Shown piece after piece: positions 21,209 through 30,122 of a DNA stretch of 33,636 nt (position 1 is the stretch's first letter; every line of letters begins with the position of its first letter). Made by a program: the position numbers and the translations under genes. The notes under the pieces are model-generated. The model saw nothing but the letters and a program-made list of their open reading frames with translations, did no database searches and was not told the origin of the DNA. Source of the DNA: a bacterium (GTDB lineage Bacteria; Patescibacteriota; Minisyncoccia; Phycocordibacterales; SBAW01); NCBI GenBank assembly GCA_021839985.1, contig JAKBZO010000006.1, positions 1-33,636 on the forward strand. The letters are read 5' to 3'.

Positions 21209-23007
21209 TCAAGCAATTTTCCAAGTCTCTGCATAGGCTTTGTGGGAGAGAGTGCGGGCTCTTTCGTCGATGGAAGCAAACAATTTGTCGCGCGTCATCC
21301 AATCTTTTCCATTGAAATCCTCAACGAATTCATGAACCAATGGCAGCTTTAGTCCGAACTTTTTATATATTTTTTCTACTTTTTCTTGCGCTAGAGGAAT
21401 ATTTTGCGCCCTCGAGTTTGAGTGGAGAGAAATCACCATCAAATTACCGATATTATTTATGTACTCACGATCGCCCTCGTTAGCATAATCATACAGATCA
21501 CTTTTCTTGGGGTTCATGTGATCAATATTGAAGTTCTTTTTCGATATACGAAGATCAGTGTTGTAGATCTTTTCTCGGTCAGCTCCTCGTCGGCCATTGT
21601 TATTTAATCGATCGAATATGTAATAAAGCATTTTGAACGATGTCTCGCCAGGCTCGTAAGACAGTCCGGTGAAATTATCAGTAAACGAATCTATCTTTTC
21701 CTTCCGTTCGGTGAGTCCTGATATGACAGAATCAACCAGCTTATTGAGTGAAGTACTCGATTCCGCGATCTCTTTACTTTTTTCAGCATAGAATTTCTCT
21801 ATCTCGTTGTTCGGCTTCTTGCAGATAGCATTGTTAATGAAGTGAAAGCACTCCAATGCATGCAAAAGCCGCGCAAACTGCTCCATGTCAGATTCTGTGG
21901 TGCCTTCTTTTCTGATTATACGGTCGTAGGTAGCACTGACCAATGGTAAGTATTGAGAGACTTTAAAAAGTTGAAGTGCTCCTATCGAATCACATATACT
22001 TCCCAATACATATTCTTTGATCTTGGTTTTTTTACTAATACTTTCAATGAGATATTCTTCAAGTTCCTTCCTATTGGCACTAGTGAAGTTGTAGTAGCGC
22101 TCAGAGAACTCCTTGAGTCGTGCGAGGAACTCTTTAGCACCCAAGTCCTTTACGAGTGTCTTAAGTTTTTTATATAGTTCGTTCTTGCGCACATGACCTC
22201 TATTGGAGATATAAAAATATCGCAATAGCCGCACGAGATCATTGTCGGAATTTTTGAATATCTCCTCCCAATCGGTACTGATTTCTTCTTCAGAGAGTTG
22301 ATGAGTGAAGAGATGGTTTTTAAGTAGTTCAGCCGCGTTAAGCTCTATGCCGCGCGCATTCATACGCTCGAAGATATCAAGAGCCTCTAAATCATCAGAA
22401 ATCTTAATCACTACGAAATAGCAGCGATTTCGTAGTGTGTCGAGCAAATGCTGGATGTTTTCTTTACGATTGAACTTATTATCTTCAATATTCAGGGTAA
22501 AAAAATCGTAAACGGGTCTTATTCGCCGAACCTGAAGCTTAATGTGCTTACTGCCAATCTTAGGTACAAATTCACCGTCCCATTTTTGATCGACCATTTC
22601 GTTATAGATATCGGCGATGAGATGCGAGGTTTTCATTTTTGGTCTGGATTCCGTCGCCATGATGTCTGATGATCCTAAGTAGGTGTTCTGCAACTGCATC
22701 GCTGCCTCGCGTAATTTTAGTTTTTTCTCAACTTCGCGGATTGCGATAAATAAAAGTGATATTGTAGTTAGTCTCTGTTGACCATCGACCACAGAACAGG
22801 AGTTCGTTCCCTCGCTTGTTTTAAGGACTATCGTTCCCAAAAAACCCTCTTGTTTTCATCTTCCACAGCATCCATGAGGTCATTCCAAAAGTCGGAGGCC
22901 TGTTCACGACCCCATTCAAATCCGCGCTGGTTGAGCGGGACCTTAATTTCTTCATACTCTTTCAGTACGCTGTCGACTGTCTGTGAGAATGGTTGGAGTT
23001 GAGCCAT
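21209..23007 (-). CDS. GmrSD-like DUF262/DUF1524 restriction endonuclease, frameshifted near the N-terminus
   Basis: The track shows 543 aa from a TTG at 22840, but the true N-terminus is upstream in another frame: ATG 23007 gives MAQLQPFSQTVDSVL... with 'VPLNQRGFEWGREQASDFW', the DUF262 start, and stops after 59 codons. A -1 shift at a run of six T (GGGTTTTTTGGG) joins it to 'LGTIVLKTSEG'. The full protein is about 600 aa. DUF262 shows 'VVDGQQRLTTISLLF', the ParB-like nucleotide-binding motif; the C-terminal DUF1524 shows 'NFNIDHMNPKKSD' and 'NIGNLMVISLHSNSRAQN', an HNH-type nuclease. Fused GmrSD proteins cut modified (for example glucosylated or hydroxymethylated) phage DNA. The gene is more AT-rich than its neighbours, suggesting transfer. 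Confidence 0.85.
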
Positions 23008-23546
23008 AATGCGGACGGGTCGGATTCACCCAAGTTATCTGCTCCGCATGGTGCGCAACGTTCGAACGGCAGCGTACGAGAGCATGTTGCCTCCACGCCG
23101 CACGCATTTACCCAGCGAACAAGCCGTATTCACCCCCTAATCGCACGCGTGTGCGATTCTTCTGACAAAGTGGCATGTTGAGCAGGTCGGAATGGCAGCC
23201 GCGCGCGTGGACAACGTGGGACGGTGTGCGGCCCACCGAGAGTACATCGGTGCCTCCAAGCCGGCCCCACCACCCGCCACACGACAAAATGAAGAAAAGC
23301 TATGAATGAAGCCAAAAGCAGCAAAAAGCCCGTGGCGCAAAATGTCGCTTCTCGCGCGTAAGGCCATAACTGTCGCTTGTGTCTCTGAGCACCGTACACG
23401 CCGTGGCGGGTTTGCACGGGTCTGCATTGGAGGGAAGGAAGATAAAATGGCGCAAAACTTATGGATTTCAATAAAAACGCTGTTATTCCTATGCCGATTT
23501 GTGCGGATTTTCTCGCGCGCGTACGCGCGAGACCGGTTCTGTCTTA
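23008..23546. other. Gene-poor spacer between two minus-strand defence genes
   Basis: About 540 bp with no convincing gene; the track ORFs here (for example 23306-23626) have shadow-like composition. It holds a 20-nt palindrome AATCGCACGCGTGTGCGATT at 23139-23158 and a 9-bp hairpin TCTCGCGCG-CGTA-CGCGCGAGA at 23511-23532 that may end transcription of the gene at 23547. Confidence 0.5.
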
Positions 23547-24713
23547 TCAGCCCCTCTTCAACGGCCCATCAAACAGTGTTGTCGAGATTGTTTCTGCGCC
23601 TTCCTCGAGACCTTGCTTCACCATGAGATACGACTGATCGCCGAGCAGGATGCCGTGACGGTTCGGTTTCGTAGATGCAATAAAGTCGAGACCACCGCCG
23701 ATCGCGTTTGCCCACGACTGGTGATGGACGACCCCGTTCGGCGCATGTCCGGGAATCGGGTTCGATGGCTCCGTCAAGTCACGGGTGGGCACCGGGAATG
23801 AGAGAGTTTGCTGTCCTAAGACGGCGGTCATCACGCCGTAGTTACTATCGAGGAGTGACTCTAGAAAAATAAGGTAACCATTCAAGTGTTCATCAGCCTG
23901 CTTCGCGGGTAGCTGGAACGCTTGGATTTTGTCGAGAATCTTCTTTTTGATGCGCTCCGACGGACTAATCGAACGGCCCGGCCCTCCACCGCCGACCCAT
24001 TGACCGAGGCTGCCCTCATACGCCCGGCGGAACTCGAATCGGATGACATCCCTTCCGTCGATGGTGTACATGCGCTGCGCTTCGTCGTCTTCGTCTTTCA
24101 GGTGGATTGTAGGAATGGCGGCTTCCACGAAGGCGACGGCTTCGGCAACGCGTTCCTGTGGCAGGAAATCTCGCATGTGCGAGCTCACGAAATACGGATT
24201 GCCGGCGAGCTTGTTGATACCGATGACGAGCGCGTTGTGCACCGCCTCCTCTTCGAGCGTCGCTTCGGAGTCGTTTATCGAAAGGATCTCGAGGTAAATG
24301 GGTTTTTCCGTCTTTATGAGCAGATCGGGCCGCCGATCGCCGATGTTGCGGGTCGGCTTCCACTCAACATCGAACCCGCGACCGCGCAAGGCATGATACA
24401 CGTCCACCTCGCGTATCGCGCCCATAAGTTCGCCACGCGTCCGCTTCGACTTCAGATCGGAGATGAAACGTGCAGCGTTCGGACTCTCGCTCTTGAGCCT
24501 GAGGAGTGCCTCCGCGATGCGCCGATTGCCGAGCGGGTTCGCAAGCTCCCAGAAGAGCGGGTGAACGTCCGCAGTGCCCATGCCGGTGGTGCCGGTCGAC
24601 ACGAGCCAACCCGAACCAAAGAGAGTATCGAGCTGGGGATACGCGCAGATGAGAGTGGTGAGGTCTTCCACCTGGTCTTGCTTCACAAGTCCGACAAACG
24701 CATCAGGATCCAT
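23547..24713 (-). CDS. PD-(D/E)XK-like nuclease-fold protein, unknown specificity
   Basis: The protein has 388 aa. Near residues 115-145 'GFDVEWKPTRNIGDRRPDLLIKTEKPIYLEILS' (quoted in part) has the layout of a PD-(D/E)XK core: a beta-hairpin, an RPD, then an E-x-L. The usual catalytic Lys in E-x-K is replaced, so activity may be altered or the Lys supplied elsewhere. The C-terminal half has 'GGGGPGRSISPSERIKKKILDKIQ' and no recognised domain. It is divergent from the methyltransferase, and both promoters are leaderless. A restriction or accessory defence role is inferred from context only. The ATG is fixed by TAAAAT 6 nt upstream. Confidence 0.6.
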   Translation of the reverse strand: MDPDAFVGLVKQDQVEDLTTLICAYPQLDTLFGSGWLVSTGTTGMGTADVHPLFWELANPLGNRRIAEALLRLKSESPNAARFISDLKSKRTRGELMGAIREVDVYHALRGRGFDVEWKPTRNIGDRRPDLLIKTEKPIYLEILSINDSEATLEEEAVHNALVIGINKLAGNPYFVSSHMRDFLPQERVAEAVAFVEAAIPTIHLKDEDDEAQRMYTIDGRDVIRFEFRRAYEGSLGQWVGGGGPGRSISPSERIKKKILDKIQAFQLPAKQADEHLNGYLIFLESLLDSNYGVMTAVLGQQTLSFPVPTRDLTEPSNPIPGHAPNGVVHHQSWANAIGGGLDFIASTKPNRHGILLGDQSYLMVKQGLEEGAETISTTLFDGPLKRG

Positions 24714-24821
24714 ACTCCGATTTTACCTTGCGATGATGGGAAGAAAAATACCGCCGCTGTTCCTTCGCCTGACTGCAACTTCGCCGAACATCTTATTTTA
24801 TGCCAGTGATACAATGAGGGT
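24714..24821. promoter_or_regulatory. Back-to-back leaderless promoters of the nuclease and methyltransferase genes
   Basis: Minus strand: TAAAAT (24725-24720), 6 nt, ATG at 24713. Plus strand: TACAAT (24810-24815), 6 nt, ATG at 24822. Both have identical geometry. No operator dyad between them is obvious. Confidence 0.65.
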
Positions 24822-26522
24822 ATGAGAGTTAGCACTCAAAAAGGACAACTCGCACAATCCTTCCTCCCGGGTCTTTCTCGAGTCCAATCGGCCGTAGACG
24901 AACTGGCTGAAGCAAAAACCGACGATCGCGGCGCAATCTTCACACGGCGGGAGGTAGTGGATTTTATACTCGATCTCGCCGGTTATTCGGTCGACAAACC
25001 ACTACAGGACTTCCGACTGCTGGAACCATCCTTCGGGCACGGTGATTTTCTTATACCAGCTGTCGAGCGTCTCATAGCATCGCTCGCGCGGCAAAACCTG
25101 CGGCCAACAGCAGCCCTCCTCAAAGACAATATTCGCGGCGTGGAGCTCCACGTCGCCTCGTTCGGCAAAACGGCCGGCGAAGTCCGGGACATCCTCATCC
25201 GAAACGGACTACTGGAAAGCGATGCAAATGACCTGCTTGACGCATGGCTCGTGCGCGGCGACTTTCTCCTCACTCTCTTCGGTCACTCCTTCACGCACAT
25301 CGTGGGTAACCCTCCGTACATCCGGCAGGAAATGGTGCCGGACGCGCTCATGGCGGAATACCGTCGCCGGTTCGAGACGATCTACGACCGCGCAGACATC
25401 TACGTGCCGTTTATCGAGTACTCGCTCAAGCTGCTCGACGAAGGAGGAGTGCTCGGCTTCATCTGTGCCGACCGCTGGATGAAAAACCGCTACGGCGGTC
25501 CGCTCCGCGACCTCGTGGCGGGAGAATACCATCTTCGCACCTACGTCGATATGATCAACACGGACGCTTTTCACTCGGAGGTGATCGCGTACCCGGCCAT
25601 CACGGTGATCGCACGCGAACCCTCCGGTCCGACGCGCATAGCCAAGCAGCCGGAAATAGACGCACGCACTCTCGCGCAGCTCTCGCAAGCGCTGACACAG
25701 GATGCTCCGCACGGTGACATCCTCCAGACAACCGTATCCGCCGGCGGACCATGGACACTCGACGAGTCGGAGGCGCTCACGTTGATACGCCGCCTCGAAG
25801 CTGAGCTCCCGACGCTTGAAGAAACGGGCTGCAAGGTAGGCATCGGCGTAGCAACCGGCGCGGACAGCGTGTACATCGCACCGTTCGACACGCTCGACGT
25901 GGAGTCGGACCGGAAGCTCCCGCTCGCCATGACCAAAGACATACAAAGCGGAGTGGTGGAGTGGCGGGGTCTCGGCGTGGTGAATCCCTTCGATGAAAGC
26001 GGCAAGCTCGTGTCGCTCTCCGACTACCCGAAGCTGCGCGACTATCTCGAACGTCACGGCGATGCGATCAGGAAGCGCCACGTATCGAAGAAGAACCCGA
26101 ACGGCTGGTACCGGACCATCGACCGCATCTACCCGGAGCTCGTCACAATACCGAAACTCCTTATTCCGGACATCAAAGGCGACGCCCACATTGTCTACGA
26201 GGAGGGCAAGTTCTATCCGCACCATAACCTCTATTACATCGTATCGGACGACTGGGATTTGCAGGCGCTCCGGTCGGTACTCACGTCCGGCATCGCGCGT
26301 CTCTTCATCGAAGCGTACTCGACGCGCATGCACGGCAACTGTCTGCGCTTTCAGGCGCAGTACCTGCGACGCATACGCGTACCGCGATGGGCTGATGTGC
26401 CGAAGGATCTCCGACGCCAACTGCGCGCCGTGGCCGAAAAGGACGACGTGGCCGCGCGGGAAGACGCCGTCTCACGACTCTACTCCCTCTCGCCGTCCGA
26501 ACGTGCTACGATCAGGAAGTAA
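24822..26522 (+). CDS. N6-adenine DNA methyltransferase of a PaeR7I/XhoI-like system
   Basis: The protein has 566 aa. Motif I is '[19 protein letters not shown]' (SAM binding) and catalytic motif IV is '[15 protein letters not shown]', the NPPY type of N6-adenine methylases related to Eco57I/TaqI. An N-terminal '[22 protein letters not shown]' fits the same group, and the C-terminal third would hold the target recognition domain. The stop overlaps the start of the downstream endonuclease (TAATG), so the two are coupled. The neighbour's PaeR7I resemblance predicts methylation of the A in CTCGAG. The promoter is leaderless. Its GC content matches the core genome better than the DUF262 gene does. 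Confidence 0.9.
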   Translation: MRVSTQKGQLAQSFLPGLSRVQSAVDELAEAKTDDRGAIFTRREVVDFILDLAGYSVDKPLQDFRLLEPSFGHGDFLIPAVERLIASLARQNLRPTAALLKDNIRGVELHVASFGKTAGEVRDILIRNGLLESDANDLLDAWLVRGDFLLTLFGHSFTHIVGNPPYIRQEMVPDALMAEYRRRFETIYDRADIYVPFIEYSLKLLDEGGVLGFICADRWMKNRYGGPLRDLVAGEYHLRTYVDMINTDAFHSEVIAYPAITVIAREPSGPTRIAKQPEIDARTLAQLSQALTQDAPHGDILQTTVSAGGPWTLDESEALTLIRRLEAELPTLEETGCKVGIGVATGADSVYIAPFDTLDVESDRKLPLAMTKDIQSGVVEWRGLGVVNPFDESGKLVSLSDYPKLRDYLERHGDAIRKRHVSKKNPNGWYRTIDRIYPELVTIPKLLIPDIKGDAHIVYEEGKFYPHHNLYYIVSDDWDLQALRSVLTSGIARLFIEAYSTRMHGNCLRFQAQYLRRIRVPRWADVPKDLRRQLRAVAEKDDVAAREDAVSRLYSLSPSERATIRK

Positions 26523-27256
26523 TGGCTGTAAATCTCGCACAGTACGAAGACGGCGCTAAGCGCGCCGTAAAACTCTTCTGGGGCAACCGCGCCGCCGCAG
26601 TAAAGCAGCAGCTTGCCGCCGGAACGGTCGACCACGGGACACGCGGAGCGGTGACCGCCGGGAAGAATATGGACGGCTTTGCGTCGCTCATGGCGAGACT
26701 CGTGGAGGCGAATGGCCTCAAAAACGCCACCGTGATTCACGGCGGCCGTCTTGTCACGCTGCCCGGTTTCTTTCGGCCGACCAAACAGTGGGATCTGCTT
26801 GTGTTGAACGAAGGCCGCCTCATTGCCGCGCTCGAATTCAAGTCGCAGGTCGGCTCTTTCGGCAACAACTTCAACAATCGAACCGAGGAAGCGATCGGGA
26901 CTGCACATGACCTATGGACTGCATACCGCGACGGCGCGTTTGGCGAGCAGCCGAAGCCGTTCGTAGGATGGCTAATGCTTCTTGAAGATGCACCGGGTTC
27001 CCGTACCCCGGTGAATGATAGCTCCCCGCACTTCCCAGTGTTTCCGGACTTCAAGGGCGCATCTTATGCAGATCGTTACAACATCCTCTGTAAGAAACTC
27101 GTGCAGGAAGGGCTCTATACTGCTGCTTCCATCATGCTCTCGCCACAGACGGCACAGAACAGCGGTGAATATGCGGACATGAGCGACCTCACCAGCTTGC
27201 AGACTTTTGTCGCGACATTCGCGGGACATGTTGCAGCGGAAGCTGCTCGGAAATAG
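26522..27256 (+). CDS. PaeR7I/XhoI-family type II restriction endonuclease
   Basis: The protein has 244 aa, close to R.PaeR7I (about 246 aa). Characteristic segments are '[20 protein letters not shown]', '[20 protein letters not shown]' and '[20 protein letters not shown]'. The catalytic PD-(D/E)XK core is D in 'KQWDLLV' and E-x-K in 'ALEFKSQ'. Members cut CTCGAG, and that specificity is inferred for this one. Its ATG overlaps the methylase stop by one nt, giving a methylase-first order. CTCGAG sites occur many times in this window, so protection by the partner methylase would be essential. Confidence 0.88.
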   Translation: MAVNLAQYEDGAKRAVKLFWGNRAAAVKQQLAAGTVDHGTRGAVTAGKNMDGFASLMARLVEANGLKNATVIHGGRLVTLPGFFRPTKQWDLLVLNEGRLIAALEFKSQVGSFGNNFNNRTEEAIGTAHDLWTAYRDGAFGEQPKPFVGWLMLLEDAPGSRTPVNDSSPHFPVFPDFKGASYADRYNILCKKLVQEGLYTAASIMLSPQTAQNSGEYADMSDLTSLQTFVATFAGHVAAEAARK

Positions 27257-27299
27257 TCAAAGTGCCCATCCCTTCCGTGGCAGATCTCTTTTAGCTACT

Positions 27300-27806
27300 G
27301 TGAACAGTCCTAGTCCACAAACTAAGCGATCGCGTCGCAATACTCGACGCGGCCACGAACTGACAGAGAAAGTGCTCGAGTGGTGCCGCTCACAGTACCC
27401 GAATCTGCGATTCGAGACGGAAGTAACCTACCGGCTTAATCCGCAGGTCGTGGACGGTATTTCAAAGCCGTACTTCAGGGCTGACGTCGTGGGATTCAAT
27501 ACGAAAGGCAAAGAGGTACTGGGAATCGAGATAAAATCGATGCGCGACCACGACACGTTTAGAAAAACCGCCACGGCTATCGGTCAGGCGATGATACTGA
27601 AAGCTGCTTTTGGCAAGGCAATCATGGTGTTCGAGGTGGACCAGACATTCAAGAGCTACAAGTTAGGCCGCTACCAATGGCTCACGAACATAAACTCCGA
27701 GCAAGGTATCGGGGTAGCATTCGTTCAAAAGAGCGTTGCCTTAATCGAGCCGCCGAAGCAGGGCAAGGCACCGGGCCGCACCCTCTTCACACGGCTTAAG
27801 CGGTAG
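27300..27806 (+). CDS. Second PD-(D/E)XK-like nuclease-fold protein
   Basis: The protein has 168 aa from GTG 27300 (VNSPSPQTKRSRR). The track start at 27207 lies inside the endonuclease gene and gives no better N-terminus. After a basic start, 'RGHELTEKVLEWCRSQYPNLRFETEV' leads to 'FRADVVGFNTKGKEVLGIEIKSMRDHDTF': D followed by E-x-K, the restriction/Holliday-resolvase-like core, then 'ATAIGQAMILKAAFGKAIMVFEV', typical of that fold. It lies 43 nt after the PaeR7I-like gene in the same direction. It may be an accessory nuclease of the system or an unrelated island gene; no named family is recognised. Confidence 0.6.
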   Translation: MNSPSPQTKRSRRNTRRGHELTEKVLEWCRSQYPNLRFETEVTYRLNPQVVDGISKPYFRADVVGFNTKGKEVLGIEIKSMRDHDTFRKTATAIGQAMILKAAFGKAIMVFEVDQTFKSYKLGRYQWLTNINSEQGIGVAFVQKSVALIEPPKQGKAPGRTLFTRLKR

Positions 27807-27816
27807 CGATCCCGTC

Positions 27817-28305
27817 TCAATTTGCCCACTTGATCAAAACGCGGCCCCGCTCGTCTTTGAAGATCCCCGCGGCAATCATGATCAAGTCCACGAGTACCCA
27901 GACGCCGAGGCCGCCGAGAGTAAGCAGCATCAGGATGCCTGTGCCGACCTTGCCGACGTAGAAGCGGTGGACGCCGAGCACACCGAGGAACAAACAGGGA
28001 AGCAGCGCAATAAGTCTGAGCTTAGGAGACGGTGGTAGCGCCGATGCGCCCATTGCCGCAGACGTTGTGAGTCCTCTCGAGTCGACCGTGGGATCACTAC
28101 CGTTTTTTACTATCCGACGGAACGTCATTATGCGAGGGCTGCCGAATAAATCGCTCGTCGTGTTCATCATCTCCCAGCCATCCTTTGCCAAGTTCTCCGT
28201 TGCTGACGCCGCTCGTGCTGGAAAACGCATGGTCCAAAAACCGTACAACCCCCTGTTGCGCCTCATTAGATTGACCGTTTTGTATTCGTAGTTTTCAGAT
28301 CCCAT
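27817..28305 (-). CDS. TM2-domain membrane protein
   Basis: The protein has 162 aa. The C-terminal half is a TM2 domain: 'FLGVLGVHRFYVGKVGTGIL' then 'LTLGGLGVWVLVDLIMIAAG', two helices with the D-R-F-like turn replaced by H-R-F. The N-terminal 60 residues ('YEYKTVNLMRRNRG', 'LAKDGWEMMNTTSDLFGSPR') resemble small DUF4177-like modules that end with a Trp-Glu and a hydrophobic strand. The function is unknown. It lies convergent to the nuclease gene (10 nt between stops) and downstream of the secreted-protein gene with a 22-nt gap, so it is probably co-transcribed with that gene. Confidence 0.8.
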   Translation of the reverse strand: MGSENYEYKTVNLMRRNRGLYGFWTMRFPARAASATENLAKDGWEMMNTTSDLFGSPRIMTFRRIVKNGSDPTVDSRGLTTSAAMGASALPPSPKLRLIALLPCLFLGVLGVHRFYVGKVGTGILMLLTLGGLGVWVLVDLIMIAAGIFKDERGRVLIKWAN

Positions 28306-28326
28306 AGAACATCTTGCCTAGGGCAA

Positions 28327-28953
28327 CTAGAAATTGAACCCGTTGATGACGGCGTGCTTCGAGATGTCATTCCCGGTCAGTCGGTCGGTCGCAGTGTAGG
28401 CTTCGATACTCATGCTCGTGGCGGTGGGCGCGTTTACGTCGATCTCAAGTGTGCCGTCTGCCGGAATTTCGCCTTCAGGCATCGGCAGGTACCATTGATC
28501 GGTCGGCCAGACGTTCTTGGCATCGAGCGAAGTTGCGCCGAAGGAATTTTCCATCAGGTGTCCGCCCGTGCTTACGGAGAGAACTGGCGTGCCGCGAGGC
28601 ACGGTGATCGCGATGCTGTTAAGGATGACTGGATCCTTCCCGGCCGTAATGAAGAAGGTGCCGAGCGTCCCTGGTGTGATAGTGAGAGCCGACGCGGGAG
28701 CTGGAGTGGGTGTCGCTACCGGCGTCGACGCCGGTGTGACCGTAGCGGTCGGCGGCGTTTGTATCGGCGTTGCTACTGGCGCCGTCTGCGTTGCCGTCGG
28801 AAGCGGTCCCGTGTTACCGACCGGGGCAGTCATGACGACCGTCGCCGGCGTTGCGGCGTTCGTGAGGATCGCGTTGACGTTGTTCACGGTCGACTGCGAT
28901 ACCCCGAATGATAAGAGTAGTTGTAGAATTGCTGCGATTTGTAATGCGGTCAT
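28327..28953 (-). CDS. Probable secreted/surface protein with Thr/Pro-rich linker
   Basis: The protein has 208 aa. It starts with a hydrophobic segment 'MTALQIAAILQLLLSFGVSQ', followed by about 55 residues rich in Pro, Thr, Ala and Val (for example 'TPPTATVTPASTPVATPTPA'), then a beta-rich domain from about residue 90 ('LTITPGTLGTFFITAGKDPV', 'YLPMPEGEIPADGTLEIDV'). The layout suggests an exported or membrane-tethered protein with a stalk. AAAGGATC acts as Shine-Dalgarno, 5 nt before the ATG. The leader contains the large structured RNA at 29001-29158, so expression may be controlled there. No named family is recognised. Confidence 0.65.
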   Translation of the reverse strand: MTALQIAAILQLLLSFGVSQSTVNNVNAILTNAATPATVVMTAPVGNTGPLPTATQTAPVATPIQTPPTATVTPASTPVATPTPAPASALTITPGTLGTFFITAGKDPVILNSIAITVPRGTPVLSVSTGGHLMENSFGATSLDAKNVWPTDQWYLPMPEGEIPADGTLEIDVNAPTATSMSIEAYTATDRLTGNDISKHAVINGFNF

Positions 28954-29000
28954 AGTGATCCTTTCGCTTAATTGCTAAGCAACTGAATGCGGGAAACTGA

Positions 29001-29158
29001 ATGGCTACAGAAAACCCGCCACGGGTTCCGGCTTGCGCCGGACGTACAGGTTTCCCCATACGGCGGATCACGCAACCCCATGACGGGTTTTCTATGCGTG
29101 ATCCGACCGGAAGCCATGCCACCGTTGCCGATGGTTTAGGCCCTGCCCTCTCGGGCTA
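29001..29158 (-). ncRNA. Candidate structured RNA leader with four GNRA tetraloops and a pseudoknot
   Basis: Read on the minus strand, 5' to 3': GCCC-GAGA-GGGC; CCATCG-GCAA-CGGTGG; a closing stem ATGGCT with AGCCAT (29117-29112 and 29006-29001); an 11-bp hairpin CGGATCACGCA/TGCGTGATCCG (29105-29064); CGTATGGG-GAAA-CCTGTACG (29062-29043); TCCGGC-GCAA-GCCGGA (29042-29027). The 11-bp hairpin's loop carries AGAAAACCCG, which pairs perfectly with CGGGTTTTCT downstream (29018-29009), forming a pseudoknot. All four tetraloops are GNRA only on this strand. It ends 47 nt before the secreted-protein ATG. No known class was recognised; a riboswitch, ribozyme or trans-acting RNA are all possible. Confidence 0.75.
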
Positions 29159-29231
29159 TTCAATTGTTCCTAAATGTTAGCATCGGCGGCGCGTAAGTAC
29201 CACTCCTTTTGCTAGCGGCGGCGATGGGGCC

Positions 29232-29237
29232 TAGAAT
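29232..29237 (+). promoter_or_regulatory. -10 box of the 254-aa gene, leaderless
   Basis: TAGAAT is followed by a 6-nt spacer (GGAGTA) and ATG. The spacer also reads GGAG, but it is too close to the ATG to act as a normal Shine-Dalgarno. Confidence 0.55.
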
Positions 29238-29243
29238 GGAGTA

Positions 29244-30008
29244 ATGACGGCGGCAAACGATCTCGATGTGCGACGAGTTGAGTTTATAAGCGATCGGTTA
29301 AAGCAACGACTTAAGCAATCCGGAAAAACCTCTCTCATTTTTACCTTTGAAGAAATAGAGCAAATGCCATTATTCGGCAACCGCCTTGCGTTCGTTCATA
29401 CTCTCGAACTCATCCAAAAGCATTCCAAGAGAATGGTGTGTTTTGATAGCGCCGATAGCCCGCAGCAAATCCTGCCCGGTGGTTTCAGATCACCGGGCGG
29501 AAGCTCAGTCATGGACGCATTCGGTTCTGTGTTACCGCCGACGATCGTGCCATCGCAGCCGATTGGCTACACGGTGTCCATCACGTCTGACCCGAAGAAA
29601 CTCGATGTGTATTTCAACATGGTGCAAAAAGGAATCACGTCAAAATTCGAAGGCAGAGAGATTCGCTCCATTGAGGTGATTGAGAGTGATGTAGATTCAA
29701 AGGCTACTTTCATGATCAACGAAAACCCCGAGCACTGTCTGAAGCTGAAGCCGAAAAACTACTGGGAGAAATTAGTCGATGTCGCGAAGGACGGATCCAC
29801 CCACAGTAATAACGCCCGAGCCGTTGCTGACTACTTCAACAGCAACGACAAATGCCCCCTGTACACAAAGACCAAGAGAAAAAACTTCGGGTACACCCTG
29901 ACGCGTTTGTTGGTGGTCGACAACGATACTCTACGCCCTGCTCTGGGAGTTCGAATAGAAATAAAAACCCGCAAATCCATTGCTCAAAGAAAGAAGAAAA
30001 CCGCTTAA
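29244..30008 (+). CDS. Hypothetical protein (254 aa)
   Basis: No family is recognised. The protein is soluble with no membrane segment. The N-terminus 'DRLKQRLKQSGKTSLIFTFEEIEQM' looks helical. A central part has 'GGFRSPGGSSVMDAF' and 'YTVSITSDPKKLDVYFN', and the C-terminus is basic ('KTRKSIAQRKKKTA'), so nucleic-acid binding is possible but unproven. The ATG has TAGAAT exactly 6 nt upstream, a leaderless promoter. It is divergent from the structured RNA and followed by a strong terminator, so it is its own unit inside the island. Confidence 0.7.
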   Translation: MTAANDLDVRRVEFISDRLKQRLKQSGKTSLIFTFEEIEQMPLFGNRLAFVHTLELIQKHSKRMVCFDSADSPQQILPGGFRSPGGSSVMDAFGSVLPPTIVPSQPIGYTVSITSDPKKLDVYFNMVQKGITSKFEGREIRSIEVIESDVDSKATFMINENPEHCLKLKPKNYWEKLVDVAKDGSTHSNNARAVADYFNSNDKCPLYTKTKRKNFGYTLTRLLVVDNDTLRPALGVRIEIKTRKSIAQRKKKTA

Positions 30009-30044
30009 GATTACTTAAGTGTGGATAACTCCAGTGTCGAGAGG

Positions 30045-30079
30045 AATCCGCTGTGAAAAATCAGCGGATTTTTTCTTTT
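30045..30079 (+). terminator. Intrinsic terminator after the 254-aa gene
   Basis: AATCCGCTG, an 8-nt loop, CAGCGGATT, then TTTTCTTTT. It starts 36 nt after the stop. Confidence 0.92.
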
Positions 30080-30122
30080 ACAAAAACCAGCTTGAGTAAT
30101 TTTTATTTGGGATTCTGCGACC

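Noticed and set aside
23306-23626. 106-aa plus-strand ORF in the spacer before the nuclease gene
   Set aside because: Cys/Arg-rich low-quality composition, no start signal, and it runs into the nuclease gene on the other strand.
24829-24837. TTAGCACTC, half of a CIRCE heat-shock operator, here and again at 32790-32798
   Set aside because: The partner half GAGTGCTAA is missing at the right spacing in both places, and neither gene is a chaperone gene.
25209-26420. 403-aa minus-strand ORF over the methyltransferase
   Set aside because: Shadow of the methyltransferase, which has motif I and NPPY on the plus strand.
28354-28911. 185-aa plus-strand ORF over the secreted-protein gene
   Set aside because: Very Arg/Gly/Cys-rich complement of the Thr/Pro linker; an artefact of the GC-rich repeat.
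28981-29060. ACAGAAAACCCG on the plus strand resembles the conserved 3' part of RNase P RNA
   Set aside because: No matching 5' P4 strand or other RNase P signatures exist, and the tetraloops point to the minus strand.
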